NCBI GenBank assembly: GCA_937915825.1
Contig: CALGGT010000103.1
Location: forward strand, 1-17,024
Origin: an uncultured Eubacterium sp.
Lineage (GTDB): Bacteria > Bacillota > Clostridia > Lachnospirales > Lachnospiraceae
Direction: 5' to 3'
DNA: 17,024 nt
Part shown: piece by piece, positions 7,515 to 15,332 of the stretch
Numbering within the stretch: position 1 is the first letter of the stretch
Layout of the letters: each line of letters begins with the position of its first letter
Made by a program: the position numbers and the translations under genes
Notes under the pieces: generated by a model
Told to the model about the DNA's origin: nothing
Seen by the model: the letters and a program-made list of their open reading frames with translations, nothing else
Database searches by the model: none

Positions 7515-9626
7515 TTATTTGTAAAGGGACGACACGTCCGAACCTTTTAAAATCCCGTATAGGTCCTTGATACTCTTCTTATAGAAGCGTTCTTCGTAAT
7601 TGATGATGAACGCCCCTCGGGGATGATAATCATCGGCCTCGCACTTTCTGGCGTGATCGATCACGTGACAGGGGCACTGTTTGGTAAAATAGTCCTGCCA
7701 CTCACTGACATATTCCCGATAGGCAAGAAGGGTATCCTGACGAAAGCCGTTTAACTTCTTTAACTCTCTGGATCCCGTTAAATAGTGGGTTTTAATATCT
7801 GCCTTGATCAGAATGATGTGGTCGCCGTACCTTTTTTTCAAGAACGCGATCCACAGATCCATGCGTTCTTTCACCTCTTCCGGCGTAAATACATGATACA
7901 TCTTCTTCAGGCTGTCAATGTTTTGGATCTCCTGGTAGAATTTTAATTTTCGAACTTTCTTGTCCGCGCCGAAATGCCGATCCCCCACGGTGGCCGCCAT
8001 ACAGGCAAAATCAAAGAAATCCACCACGATCCAGGAATTTCCGGATTGACTTAGGCGCTCCGGCACATCTTTGACGATGGCGCTTTTTACCGCGTCTCTC
8101 AAAAACGTCTTATTGCCAAACCGGGACAAATCCTCATAATCCAGGGAAATATCGCAAGGAGGTTCAAACGCGAACAGAGGACTGTTCCGATAGATCACTT
8201 CCCCTTCTACCACTTTTCCCTTGCTTTGATGGATCACATCCAGGGACAGATCCGATCCCCAAACATCCAGCGTAACATTCTCATACAAACGGTTCATGGC
8301 CCGGATCATAGCCACTTCCGGCTCAATCCCCTTTCCCTTTTCCTCCTTCAACAGATCCCCAATGGAAAAGATCGCGTCCGGATCTTTCTTTAAATTCATC
8401 ACATGTTTTTTCAATGCCTTGTGCTGATCGTTTCGATAATACATCAACGCCTTGAAATACACGTCCACATTATTTTCCCTCATATAGATGGGGCCGTCGA
8501 TCAAAGAGATTTCCTCGTATTCCATGGTCAGAAGCTGGATCAGTCGGGGCAGGATGGGCATTTGAGTTTCCCAGGCCAGGGCATAATCTACATTCTCTCT
8601 GTAAATATTCCCTTCCCAAAGAGCCCGCACAACTTTTAACAACTCCTTCAATCCTTCGATAAAATGGAAATTGTAATTCTGAAAGATATCCTCAAACGAT
8701 TCAAACCCTTCATCGTAGAAGCGGATCAATTCCCGCTCGTAAACTTCCAGACTTTTCTTCCCCAGACTTAGAACCAGGTGATCTAAAAATTTCCTTTCGT
8801 CTAAGAACAACCGCTGCATTCCCTTATACCATACACTGTCGTAATAGCGAATATAGCGGTGCACGCGGATAAAAAACTCTTCCTCGTTAAAATATCTCTG
8901 TTGGGGAATGGTCCGGACAATGGTCCGGATGATCCTTCTTACGTGGGCGTGACAGGCATGTTCAAACGTCGCCATATTGTAATCTCCGTTTGCCTTCTGA
9001 CGCAGATAGTAATACCGGTTCACATCAATGTGATAACAATTGGTCTTTTCCACAAAGTAGGCTTCCATGGCAGCAATCACCTGGTTGTATTGATCCTGCT
9101 GCTTTCCGTTGTATAAACGCACTTGTTCATGGGATACGTAATAACGGGGACAGGGCATGTGGATCAGAATGATCCGGTTTTTGTTAAATGTTTTTAACAG
9201 CCCTTCAATGTAATGATCCATCCAGGCATGCCAATCCGGCGTCTCCTCATCTAAAAACACATATTCTTTGGCCACTGCCTCGTGCTCCTTATAAAGCAGA
9301 CTTTCCTTAAACTTATTGCTTCTGGTATAGAACTCCCCTTCGATTTCAATGAGCCCCCGCATAACCGTTTGGCTAAAATCCAATACCACATACTTCGGCT
9401 TCTTGGTCTTAAGGATCTCTTCTAGTCTCTTTTCAATATCGATCTTCACCGTTCGGGTCAGCTTTTCCGTAGGCGCAAACTTGGGATTTTCCCTATCTAC
9501 CTCCTGGTGGGGAAACAGGGAAAAATTAGAGATATATAAGGTTTCCGGAATGATGTTAAATCGTTCATCTAGGTCCAGTTCTTTTAAGAACAGGGACCCG
9601 TTCAGCAATACTACGTCTTTCGCCAT
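7515..9626 (-). CDS. Large protein with two diverged DUF6270/SGNH-like halves
   Basis: A 703-residue protein with no signal peptide or membrane segment. Residues 1-240 and about 450-695 look like copies of the same domain. Each begins with a strand ending in G-S (LLNGSLF at 7-13; DVWGSDLSLDVI at 454-465), then Y-x-x-x-x-LF (YISNFSLF; YRNSPLF). A strand-loop YVVLDFSQTVMRG (79-91) matches WIVVDFFDFACMA (532-544). Next come IILIHMPCPRYYV (152-164) against IILIKADIKTHYL (604-616), and a final FEHACHAHVRRII against YEERFYKKSIKDL. This pattern fits DUF6270, an SGNH-hydrolase-like family found in polysaccharide loci. The central 250-440 is helical. In the second half Asp replaces the Cys of the usual G-S-C motif; the first has GSL. 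The ATG at 9626 directly abuts the glgP stop (TAAATG), with GGAG 7 bases upstream. Glycan O-acylation or deacylation is plausible but unproven. Confidence 0.75.
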   Translation of the reverse strand: MAKDVVLLNGSLFLKELDLDERFNIIPETLYISNFSLFPHQEVDRENPKFAPTEKLTRTVKIDIEKRLEEILKTKKPKYVVLDFSQTVMRGLIEIEGEFYTRSNKFKESLLYKEHEAVAKEYVFLDEETPDWHAWMDHYIEGLLKTFNKNRIILIHMPCPRYYVSHEQVRLYNGKQQDQYNQVIAAMEAYFVEKTNCYHIDVNRYYYLRQKANGDYNMATFEHACHAHVRRIIRTIVRTIPQQRYFNEEEFFIRVHRYIRYYDSVWYKGMQRLFLDERKFLDHLVLSLGKKSLEVYERELIRFYDEGFESFEDIFQNYNFHFIEGLKELLKVVRALWEGNIYRENVDYALAWETQMPILPRLIQLLTMEYEEISLIDGPIYMRENNVDVYFKALMYYRNDQHKALKKHVMNLKKDPDAIFSIGDLLKEEKGKGIEPEVAMIRAMNRLYENVTLDVWGSDLSLDVIHQSKGKVVEGEVIYRNSPLFAFEPPCDISLDYEDLSRFGNKTFLRDAVKSAIVKDVPERLSQSGNSWIVVDFFDFACMAATVGDRHFGADKKVRKLKFYQEIQNIDSLKKMYHVFTPEEVKERMDLWIAFLKKRYGDHIILIKADIKTHYLTGSRELKKLNGFRQDTLLAYREYVSEWQDYFTKQCPCHVIDHARKCEADDYHPRGAFIINYEERFYKKSIKDLYGILKGSDVSSLYK

Positions 9627-11906
9627 TTACACTCTCCATATTTCTTCGTTGTAAGATTGAATCGTTCGATCCGAGGAAAAATATCCAGCCTTGGCAATGT
9701 TGACCAGACTCATTTTTAACCACTCTCTTTGATTCTCATAAGCCGCATAGGCTTTGTTTTTGATCGCAACATATTCTTGAAAATCCGGAAACGTCATAAA
9801 CCAGTCCTTATCCAGCAATTCCCGATAAAGCCGGTTCAGATTCTTCTTTTTCCCGATCTTAAGCATTTTCTCACTGACAATGAAATCCACCGCCTCTTTC
9901 AGCATAGGATCCTTGTCATAATAATCTTTGGATCGATAATCTCCTCTCTGATAACGTTCGATCACCGTATCCTTATCCTCCCCGAAGATGAAAATATTAT
10001 CATCCCCTACCAGCTGGTGAATCTCTACATTGGCACCGTCCTCCGTGCCCAAAGTAATCCCTCCGTTTAACATAAACTTCATGTTTCCGGTACCGCTGGC
10101 CTCCTTGGACGCTAAGGAAATCTGTTCCGAAATATCACAGGCGGGAATCACTTTCTCCGCCAGGGTTACGTTATAGTTTTCCATCATGATCACGTTAAAA
10201 TACGGAGAAACATCCGGATCCTTGTTGATCAATTCCTGCAAACACAGGATCAGATGGATAATGTCTTTGGCAATGGTATACGCCGGTGCAGCCTTTGCCC
10301 CGAACAACAGGGTTACCGGCGTTGGCAACACCCGTCCCCGCTTGATCTCCAAATACATATGAATGGCAAACAGCGCATTTAATTGCTGTCTCTTATATTC
10401 ATGCAGACGTTTTACCTGTACATCGAATATAGCGTCCGGATTGATCCTTTTTCCCTGGGTCCTTCGCAAATAATTTGCCAGTCTCTTCTTATTCTTCATC
10501 TTAATGGAGGACAGATCCTTCAACGTTTCGTTGTCCTCGTAGTATTGCATAAAATCTTCCAGCTTCTCAGGCCTGGTAATAAATTCCTCCCCAATGCTGT
10601 CGATCAATAATTTTGCCAATGCCCAATTGGCGTGTAGCAGCCATCTTCGAAAGGTAATCCCGTTGGTTTCATTGTGGAAACGCTCCGGATACAGCTTATA
10701 GAATTCATGCAATTCGGTTTCCTTTAAAATCTCCGTATGCAGCTTTGCCACCCCGTTGGTAGAATGAGAATAATGAATGTCCATATGGGCCATATGGACA
10801 CATTGGTTCTCATCAATGATATCCACCTTGGGAAGGGAATATTTTTTCTTGATCTTCCGATCCAGTTTCTTAATGATGGGAACCAACGAAGGCGCCACTT
10901 TCTCAAGGTAAGACATGGGCCAGCATTCCAGCGCTTCCGCTAAGATCGTATGGTTGGTATAAGCGCAGACCTTCGTTACGATCTCTACCGCTTCTTCAAA
11001 ACCGACCCCCTTCTTTCCCAGCAAACGGATCAACTCCGGAATGATCATGGAAGGATGGGTGTCGTTGATCTGAATGCGGGCATATGCATCCAGGTCGTGA
11101 TAGTTGCATCCCTTTTTCTTTGCTTCTTCCAGGATCATCTGGGCGGCGTTGCTGACCATAAAATATTCCTGGTAAACCCTTAATAATCTTCCTTCTTCGT
11201 CGCTGTCATCCGGATATAAAAACAGAGTTAAATTCTTCTTGATCTTTTTCTTGTTAAAACGGATCCCCCGGCGGATGATCTTTCGCTCCACCTCCGGCAA
11301 GTCAAATAAATGCAAGGTATTGATCCGGTTGTGATACCCGCTAACCTCTAATTCATAACAGATGGACCTTACGTGAAATCCCCCGAATTCCACGGTATAG
11401 CTTTTCTTATTTTTCTTTAAAAAGCCGTTATTCTTCATCCAGTCGTCCGGCTTTTCTTTTTGCTTATGATTCCGGAAGACCTGTCGAAATAATCCGCAGT
11501 GATAATTTAATCCGATCCCGTCCAAAGGCAATCCCAGGGTGGCGCCAGAATCTAAGAAACACGCCGCCAAACGCCCCAGTCCCCCATTTCCCAGAGAGGG
11601 CTCCGCTTCCCATTCTTCTATAAAGGCAAGGGAGATCCCTTCCTTCATCAGTTCCTTGCTGATCTGTTCATAAATTCCTAAATTGATCAGATTATTTCCC
11701 AATAATTTTCCCATTAAAAATTCAGAGGAAATATAGTAGATTTTCTTCTGATCTTCCCCGTTTTTTTCTTGCTGCAGCTTTTTTTGCTGCATTTTTTTCT
11801 GCTGCAGCATTTCATTGGTCATTTCCATCAAAGCCTGAAATATTTCAGAATTTTTCGCTTTCTTCAGCTTCGGGTATCCATGTTCTTTCATATACTGCTT
11901 GATCAC
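9627..11906 (-). CDS. glgP: Glycogen/starch (maltodextrin) phosphorylase, GT35
   Basis: 759 residues. It releases glucose-1-phosphate from alpha-1,4-glucans using phosphate and pyridoxal phosphate. Clear family segments are YYISSEFLMGKLLGNNL (57-73), EPSLGNGGLGRLAACFLDS (102-120), RIQINDTHPS (277-286), [10 protein letters not shown] (414-423), VQVKRLHEYKRQQLN (496-510), FGAKAAPAY (535-543) and EASGTGNMKFMLNGG (602-616), which holds the PLP-binding Lys610. The enzyme is somewhat shorter than common ~800-residue members. The GTG at 11906 has GGAGG at 8 bases; the ATG at 11891 is too far from that site. Residues 34-48 carry a threefold QQKK-like repeat not expected in the family. It sits 19 bases after birA and its stop abuts the DUF6270 gene, so it is probably co-expressed with the glycan cassette. 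Confidence 0.96.
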   Translation of the reverse strand: MIKQYMKEHGYPKLKKAKNSEIFQALMEMTNEMLQQKKMQQKKLQQEKNGEDQKKIYYISSEFLMGKLLGNNLINLGIYEQISKELMKEGISLAFIEEWEAEPSLGNGGLGRLAACFLDSGATLGLPLDGIGLNYHCGLFRQVFRNHKQKEKPDDWMKNNGFLKKNKKSYTVEFGGFHVRSICYELEVSGYHNRINTLHLFDLPEVERKIIRRGIRFNKKKIKKNLTLFLYPDDSDEEGRLLRVYQEYFMVSNAAQMILEEAKKKGCNYHDLDAYARIQINDTHPSMIIPELIRLLGKKGVGFEEAVEIVTKVCAYTNHTILAEALECWPMSYLEKVAPSLVPIIKKLDRKIKKKYSLPKVDIIDENQCVHMAHMDIHYSHSTNGVAKLHTEILKETELHEFYKLYPERFHNETNGITFRRWLLHANWALAKLLIDSIGEEFITRPEKLEDFMQYYEDNETLKDLSSIKMKNKKRLANYLRRTQGKRINPDAIFDVQVKRLHEYKRQQLNALFAIHMYLEIKRGRVLPTPVTLLFGAKAAPAYTIAKDIIHLILCLQELINKDPDVSPYFNVIMMENYNVTLAEKVIPACDISEQISLASKEASGTGNMKFMLNGGITLGTEDGANVEIHQLVGDDNIFIFGEDKDTVIERYQRGDYRSKDYYDKDPMLKEAVDFIVSEKMLKIGKKKNLNRLYRELLDKDWFMTFPDFQEYVAIKNKAYAAYENQREWLKMSLVNIAKAGYFSSDRTIQSYNEEIWRV
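11763..11807 (-). repeat. Three 15-bp repeats with A7 tracts inside glgP
   Basis: Three consecutive 15-base units encode LQQKK, MQQKK and LQQEK (glgP residues 34-48). Each unit combines TGCAGCA with a run of seven adenines (seven thymines on the plus strand, one run starting at 11761). Confidence 0.85.
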
Positions 11907-11925
11907 AAAGCTTTCCTCCGTTTTC

Positions 11926-12906
11926 TTATTTTTTCTTCTTCACCCGTACCGTGATCTCACCAGTGGTAAGCGTTCTTCTTACCGGTAAATCCCCTATTTC
12001 TTCTACCACCAATCCCCCGTCCCTGTCTATATCCACTGCCAACGCCCGCTTCGTAACCCCGGCTTCTTCATATACGATCTCCTCCCCCAAAACGTTGGAT
12101 CTTTTTTTATATTCCTGGATAAAATCCCTGGTGGAAAGGGTTTGATAGATCTTAAAAAAATGCTTTAAGACCGCGCCTGCCAAAACATTCCGCGGCACAT
12201 GGCTTTCCGGATCCAGGGAGGTGGCAAACTCCCTTATCTCCTCCGGAAAATCCTTCGTCTTATAATTCATGCCGATCCCCACGATCATCACATCCACTTC
12301 TCCGCTTTCCAGATCCGAAATCCCTTCCGTTAAGATCCCGCATAATTTTTTATCCCGGTAATAGACGTCGTTCACCCATTTGATCGTGGTTTGACAGGCA
12401 AACACTTCCTCAATGGCTAAGGATACTGCCACCGCCGTAGCCGTTGTTACCAGTACCGCGTCTCTTCCATCCACCTGGGGGCGCAGCAGGATGCTCATGT
12501 AGATCCCTGTACCATAAGGAGAATAAAAGCTTCTCCCTCTTCTGCCTTTCCCCTGGGTCTGTTCCTCTGCGAAAAGCACCGTTTGATCCGAAGCTCCGCT
12601 TAACGCCTGACGTTTTAATTCCGTATTCGTAGAATCCACGCTTTTCATCACCTGGATCGTAACGCCCTTGGCCATATCCCCCATCGCCTCTCGGATCTGC
12701 GCTTCCGCCAGCACGTCATTTTCTTCCTTCAGCCGATACCCTCTTCTTGTTACGGCCTCCACTTCATACCCTTCTTTTTCCAGGCTTTTTATAGCCTTCC
12801 AAACCGCGTTGCGAGACACCTGAAAACGCTTAGCCAATTCACTGCCGGATAAAAATTCTCCCCGGTGTTCTTCCAACTCCTGACAAATCTGTTCTTTTAG
12901 GTTCAT
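11926..12906 (-). CDS. birA: Biotin--[acetyl-CoA-carboxylase] ligase / biotin repressor BirA
   Basis: 326 residues. It activates biotin with ATP and attaches it to the carrier lysine of biotin-dependent carboxylases. The N-terminal winged helix-turn-helix (about 5-58; SGSELAKRFQVSRNAVWKAI at 20-39) means it can also act as a DNA-binding repressor of biotin genes. The ligase domain shows STNTELK (92-98), the biotinyl-AMP loop GKGRRG (119-124), KWVND (176-180), KKLCGIL with the equivalent of the catalytic lysine at 187, and GIGMN (210-214). The small C-terminal SH3-like domain is at about 270-322. The start ATG overlaps the stop of the upstream U32 gene as ATGA, with AGGAGG close upstream, which implies translational coupling. 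No biotin operator was recognised near it. Confidence 0.96.
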   Translation of the reverse strand: MNLKEQICQELEEHRGEFLSGSELAKRFQVSRNAVWKAIKSLEKEGYEVEAVTRRGYRLKEENDVLAEAQIREAMGDMAKGVTIQVMKSVDSTNTELKRQALSGASDQTVLFAEEQTQGKGRRGRSFYSPYGTGIYMSILLRPQVDGRDAVLVTTATAVAVSLAIEEVFACQTTIKWVNDVYYRDKKLCGILTEGISDLESGEVDVMIVGIGMNYKTKDFPEEIREFATSLDPESHVPRNVLAGAVLKHFFKIYQTLSTRDFIQEYKKRSNVLGEEIVYEEAGVTKRALAVDIDRDGGLVVEEIGDLPVRRTLTTGEITVRVKKKK

Positions 12907-14138
12907 GAAACCTCCTCCGGCTTTCTCATAAGATCCCAGGGCGCTAGCTCACATTCCAACTGAATGGTGATTTCTTTCCCCGGGTGAGGACAATCCGAAA
13001 CTTCTTCTCCTTCACTCCACATCTTTTGTACCTTGGTGGGAATCACCCTGCCATCCGGTTTCATAACCTGGATGGCATCTCCCACCAGGAACTTATTCTT
13101 CTGATAAAAGATTCCTCTTCCCTCTTCATCCACGTCATGGATCTTTCCCAGATACACACATCCTTTTTCATAAGTATTGTTATCATAAATCTGGGTTTCA
13201 TGGGTGGGTTTCCCAAAGAAAAACCCTGTGGTAAACGAGCGGTAGGTGCACATTTTGATCTGTTCCTGATAGTAGGGAATATTGTTCTTATAAACCTCCG
13301 GATCCCTTCGATAATCCGTCACCGCTTTTTTATAAATACTGGACGTAACCGCAACGTACAACGCGGTTTTCATACGCCCCTCGATCTTAAAACTGTCAAT
13401 CCCTGCCTCCAGCAATTCCGGAATATGCTCGATCATACACAAATCCCTGGAATTGAAAATATACGTGCCTCTTTCGTTTTCAAATACCGGCAGATATTCG
13501 CCGGGACGCTGTTCTTCCATGATGTAATATTTCCAGCGGCAAGGGTGGGTACATGCTCCTAAATTCGCATCTCTTCCTGTAAAATAATTGCTTAACAGAC
13601 ACCGTCCGGAATAGGATATGCACATGGCCCCGTGTACAAAGGTTTCGATCTCAAGGTCGTCCGGGATGTTGGCACGAATGTTTTGGATCTCCGTAAGAGA
13701 TAACTCTCTTGCTGTTACCACCCGGGTCGCTCCCTGTTCCTTCCAGAACCGAAAATCCATATAATTTACGTTATTGGCCTGGGTGGAAATATGTCGTTCG
13801 ATCTCCGGACACACATCTTTCGCAATTTGAAAAACACCGGGATCCGAGATGATCAACGCGTCCGGGCCGATTTCCTTTAATTCTTCAAAATATTCTCTTA
13901 CACCTTTTAGATCCCCGTTATGGGCGGTAATGTTCGCCGTAATGTATACTTTTTTTTCCATGGCATGGGCGTATCTTACCCCCTCCGCAATCTCTTCCAT
14001 GGTAAAATTCTTAGCTTTGGCCCGCAGTCCATACATCTCCCCTCCGAGATAAACCGCGTCCGCTCCATATTGCAGGGCAATTTTCAGATTTTCCAAGCTT
14101 CCGGCCGGAGCCAGTATTTCCGGGATCCTATCACGCAT
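12903..14138 (-). CDS. trhP: U32 family protein, prephenate-dependent tRNA uridine(34) hydroxylase TrhP-like
   Basis: 411 residues from the ATG at 14138. It opens with RIPEILAPAGSLENLKIAL (4-22) and GADAVYLGG, standard for U32 proteins. The PROSITE-like U32 signature ETFVHGAMCISYSGRCLLS is at 165-183, followed by GACTHPCRW, giving four cysteines (173, 180, 196, 200) that probably bind an iron-sulfur cluster. FNSRDLCMIEHIPEL and the GIDSFKIEGRMKT segment follow, then the C-terminal U32 domain. In Bacillus and E. coli this family (YrrO, YegQ/TrhP) hydroxylates U34 of tRNAs using a prephenate-derived route. The neighbouring methyltransferase gene strongly supports the TrhP assignment over other U32 groups. 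An in-frame ATG at 14267 would add a basic low-complexity extension. The 14138 start has GGAG 9 bases upstream and matches homologue lengths (about 420). Only one copy is visible, whereas Bacillus has two. Confidence 0.88.
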   Translation of the reverse strand: MRDRIPEILAPAGSLENLKIALQYGADAVYLGGEMYGLRAKAKNFTMEEIAEGVRYAHAMEKKVYITANITAHNGDLKGVREYFEELKEIGPDALIISDPGVFQIAKDVCPEIERHISTQANNVNYMDFRFWKEQGATRVVTARELSLTEIQNIRANIPDDLEIETFVHGAMCISYSGRCLLSNYFTGRDANLGACTHPCRWKYYIMEEQRPGEYLPVFENERGTYIFNSRDLCMIEHIPELLEAGIDSFKIEGRMKTALYVAVTSSIYKKAVTDYRRDPEVYKNNIPYYQEQIKMCTYRSFTTGFFFGKPTHETQIYDNNTYEKGCVYLGKIHDVDEEGRGIFYQKNKFLVGDAIQVMKPDGRVIPTKVQKMWSEGEEVSDCPHPGKEITIQLECELAPWDLMRKPEEVS

Positions 14139-14223
14139 CCTGCTCATCTCCTTTATCTTTTTCCTGTTTCTCTCGTTTCCCTTTTTCCCTTTCGTTCCGA
14201 TCCTCCCGCTTTCCTCGACGGTT
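14139..14223 (-). other. Purine-rich spacer between trmR and trhP
   Basis: This 85-base gap is almost entirely purine on the minus strand (runs such as GGGAAAAAGGGAAACGAGAG) and ends with AAAGGAG before the trhP start. It stays open in the trhP frame, so a longer N-terminus cannot be excluded, but the composition looks like a leader rather than a conserved protein segment. No terminator hairpin is seen. Confidence 0.5.
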
Positions 14224-14895
14224 CTAACGGTCCGATTTCCCCCGGTAAAAGCTGAGAGAAAGCCCATCCCCCTCTACCAGGGCGATGGATAGCAATTCCG
14301 GATCCTCTCTAAGGTCTTTTAAGAATTGGCGCATATGTTTGTGAATGGTCCGGTCTCTTCTTCGAACGATAAACCGGGACTCTAGCACATCCCCTTCATG
14401 AAATAGATTATCGCAAAGAATAAACCCATTCCGGTTTAAAACATTCTTCATCAAAGGCAGATACGTTCCATACTGTCCTTTGGGTCCGTCTAAGAAAATC
14501 CCGTCAAATGTCATTCCTTCCCGGATGCATTTTTTTAACGCTTCTTCCCCGTCCATGTCCCATAGGGTAACAAAGGGGCGCGCGTGATATTTTTCAAAAT
14601 GAGCCTTTGCTTTTTGAATGCGGGGGGCATAATTTTCCACCGTAAGAATGGAACCGTTTTCCGGCATAACCTCTTTCATGACCAGGGCGGAATACCCGAC
14701 ACCTGTGCCGATTTCCAGCATTTTTACAGGCTTTACGCTTTGTAACAGGAAGCGGATCACATCACGGGTCCCACGACGAATAATAGGCACCTCTTCCTGA
14801 AGTGCCTCTTGTTCCAACGCCACAATATAGTCCGGCCACTCAGGCCTTAACGTATCTAAAAAGATTTCCGCTCTATCCTGCTGTTCCCGTCTCAC
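14224..14895 (-). CDS. trmR: SAM-dependent O-methyltransferase, tRNA 5-hydroxyuridine methyltransferase TrmR-like
   Basis: 223 residues, class I Rossmann methyltransferase of the catechol-O-methyltransferase-like (Methyltransf_3/YrrM) family. The SAM-binding motif is MLEIGTGVGYSA (59-70), the acidic residue closing strand 2 is in LTVENYAPRI (84-93), and FLDGPKGQY (134-142) and CDNLFHEGD (161-169) carry the metal-binding acidic residues. In Bacillus subtilis the orthologue converts ho5U34 to mo5U34 in tRNA and is encoded next to the trhP genes, as here. The GTG start at 14895 has AAAGGA about 7 bases upstream and lies within the end of the upstream gene (23-base overlap), suggesting translational coupling. 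The family level is certain; the tRNA substrate is inferred mainly from context. Confidence 0.9.
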   Translation of the reverse strand: MRREQQDRAEIFLDTLRPEWPDYIVALEQEALQEEVPIIRRGTRDVIRFLLQSVKPVKMLEIGTGVGYSALVMKEVMPENGSILTVENYAPRIQKAKAHFEKYHARPFVTLWDMDGEEALKKCIREGMTFDGIFLDGPKGQYGTYLPLMKNVLNRNGFILCDNLFHEGDVLESRFIVRRRDRTIHKHMRQFLKDLREDPELLSIALVEGDGLSLSFYRGKSDR

Positions 14896-15316
14896 TGCTG
14901 GTTCCTTTCACAATTACATCCAAAATTTCCTTGTAGGTCATGCTTGTATTCAGATCGTACGTACCTGACATCATAATGGCTGAATCGGACAACGATAAGC
15001 GCAAGCGTATGTAAAACGAATATTCATTGGGGATCAGGTTGTAGCTTTTTAAATTTTTTGCTACTGTCATCGGGGTATCCGTGTCATGAATGGTAAAACG
15101 AACCGTGTTTCCGGGCGGCGCCTCCATGATCACATCGCCGAAGACCTGGTTGGTAAAGGCATAGATCTCCCGTCCACCCTGAACTGCCACAATGGCCACA
15201 ACCCCATACAACATAACAGTTAACAAGATAGCAAAAAAACCTCGGAAAAAGAATAAGGGAAGAACCCCTTTCGGTCTTTTCTTCTTTTTTGTTTCGGATT
15301 CCGCGTATGGTTGCAT
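14873..15316 (-). CDS. Short MltG/YceG-like membrane protein lacking the transglycosylase domain
   Basis: 147 residues from the ATG at 15316, which has GGAGG 5 bases upstream. An in-frame TTG at 15328 lies inside that site and is rejected. A lysine-rich cytoplasmic head (KKKKRPKG) leads into one membrane helix (about 20-45). The extracytoplasmic part, around TVAKNLKSYNLIPNEYSFY and the SGTYDLNTSMTYKEILDVIVKG region, matches the LysM-like N-terminal domain of the endolytic transglycosylase MltG (leaving room for helix, low-affinity glycan binding, and a G-x-Y-x-L turn). The YceG catalytic domain with its glutamate is entirely missing: the stop codon comes directly after the LysM-like module. 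A role as a non-catalytic peptidoglycan-binding or regulatory protein is inferred. Position upstream of trmR mirrors mltG (yrrL) upstream of yrrM in Bacillus. Confidence 0.8.
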   Translation of the reverse strand: MQPYAESETKKKKRPKGVLPLFFFRGFFAILLTVMLYGVVAIVAVQGGREIYAFTNQVFGDVIMEAPPGNTVRFTIHDTDTPMTVAKNLKSYNLIPNEYSFYIRLRLSLSDSAIMMSGTYDLNTSMTYKEILDVIVKGTSSETGTAG

Positions 15317-15332
15317 GCTAACCTCCAAATTC

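Noticed and set aside
12984..13562. A 192-codon plus-strand open frame
   Set aside because: It lies wholly inside trhP on the other strand, has no family resemblance or credible ribosome binding site, and is best explained as a codon-bias shadow. The same applies to other plus-strand frames in the window.
14139..14267. N-terminal extension of TrhP starting at 14267
   Set aside because: It would overlap trmR, encode a basic low-complexity stretch absent from the family, and ignore the good ribosome binding site just upstream of 14138.
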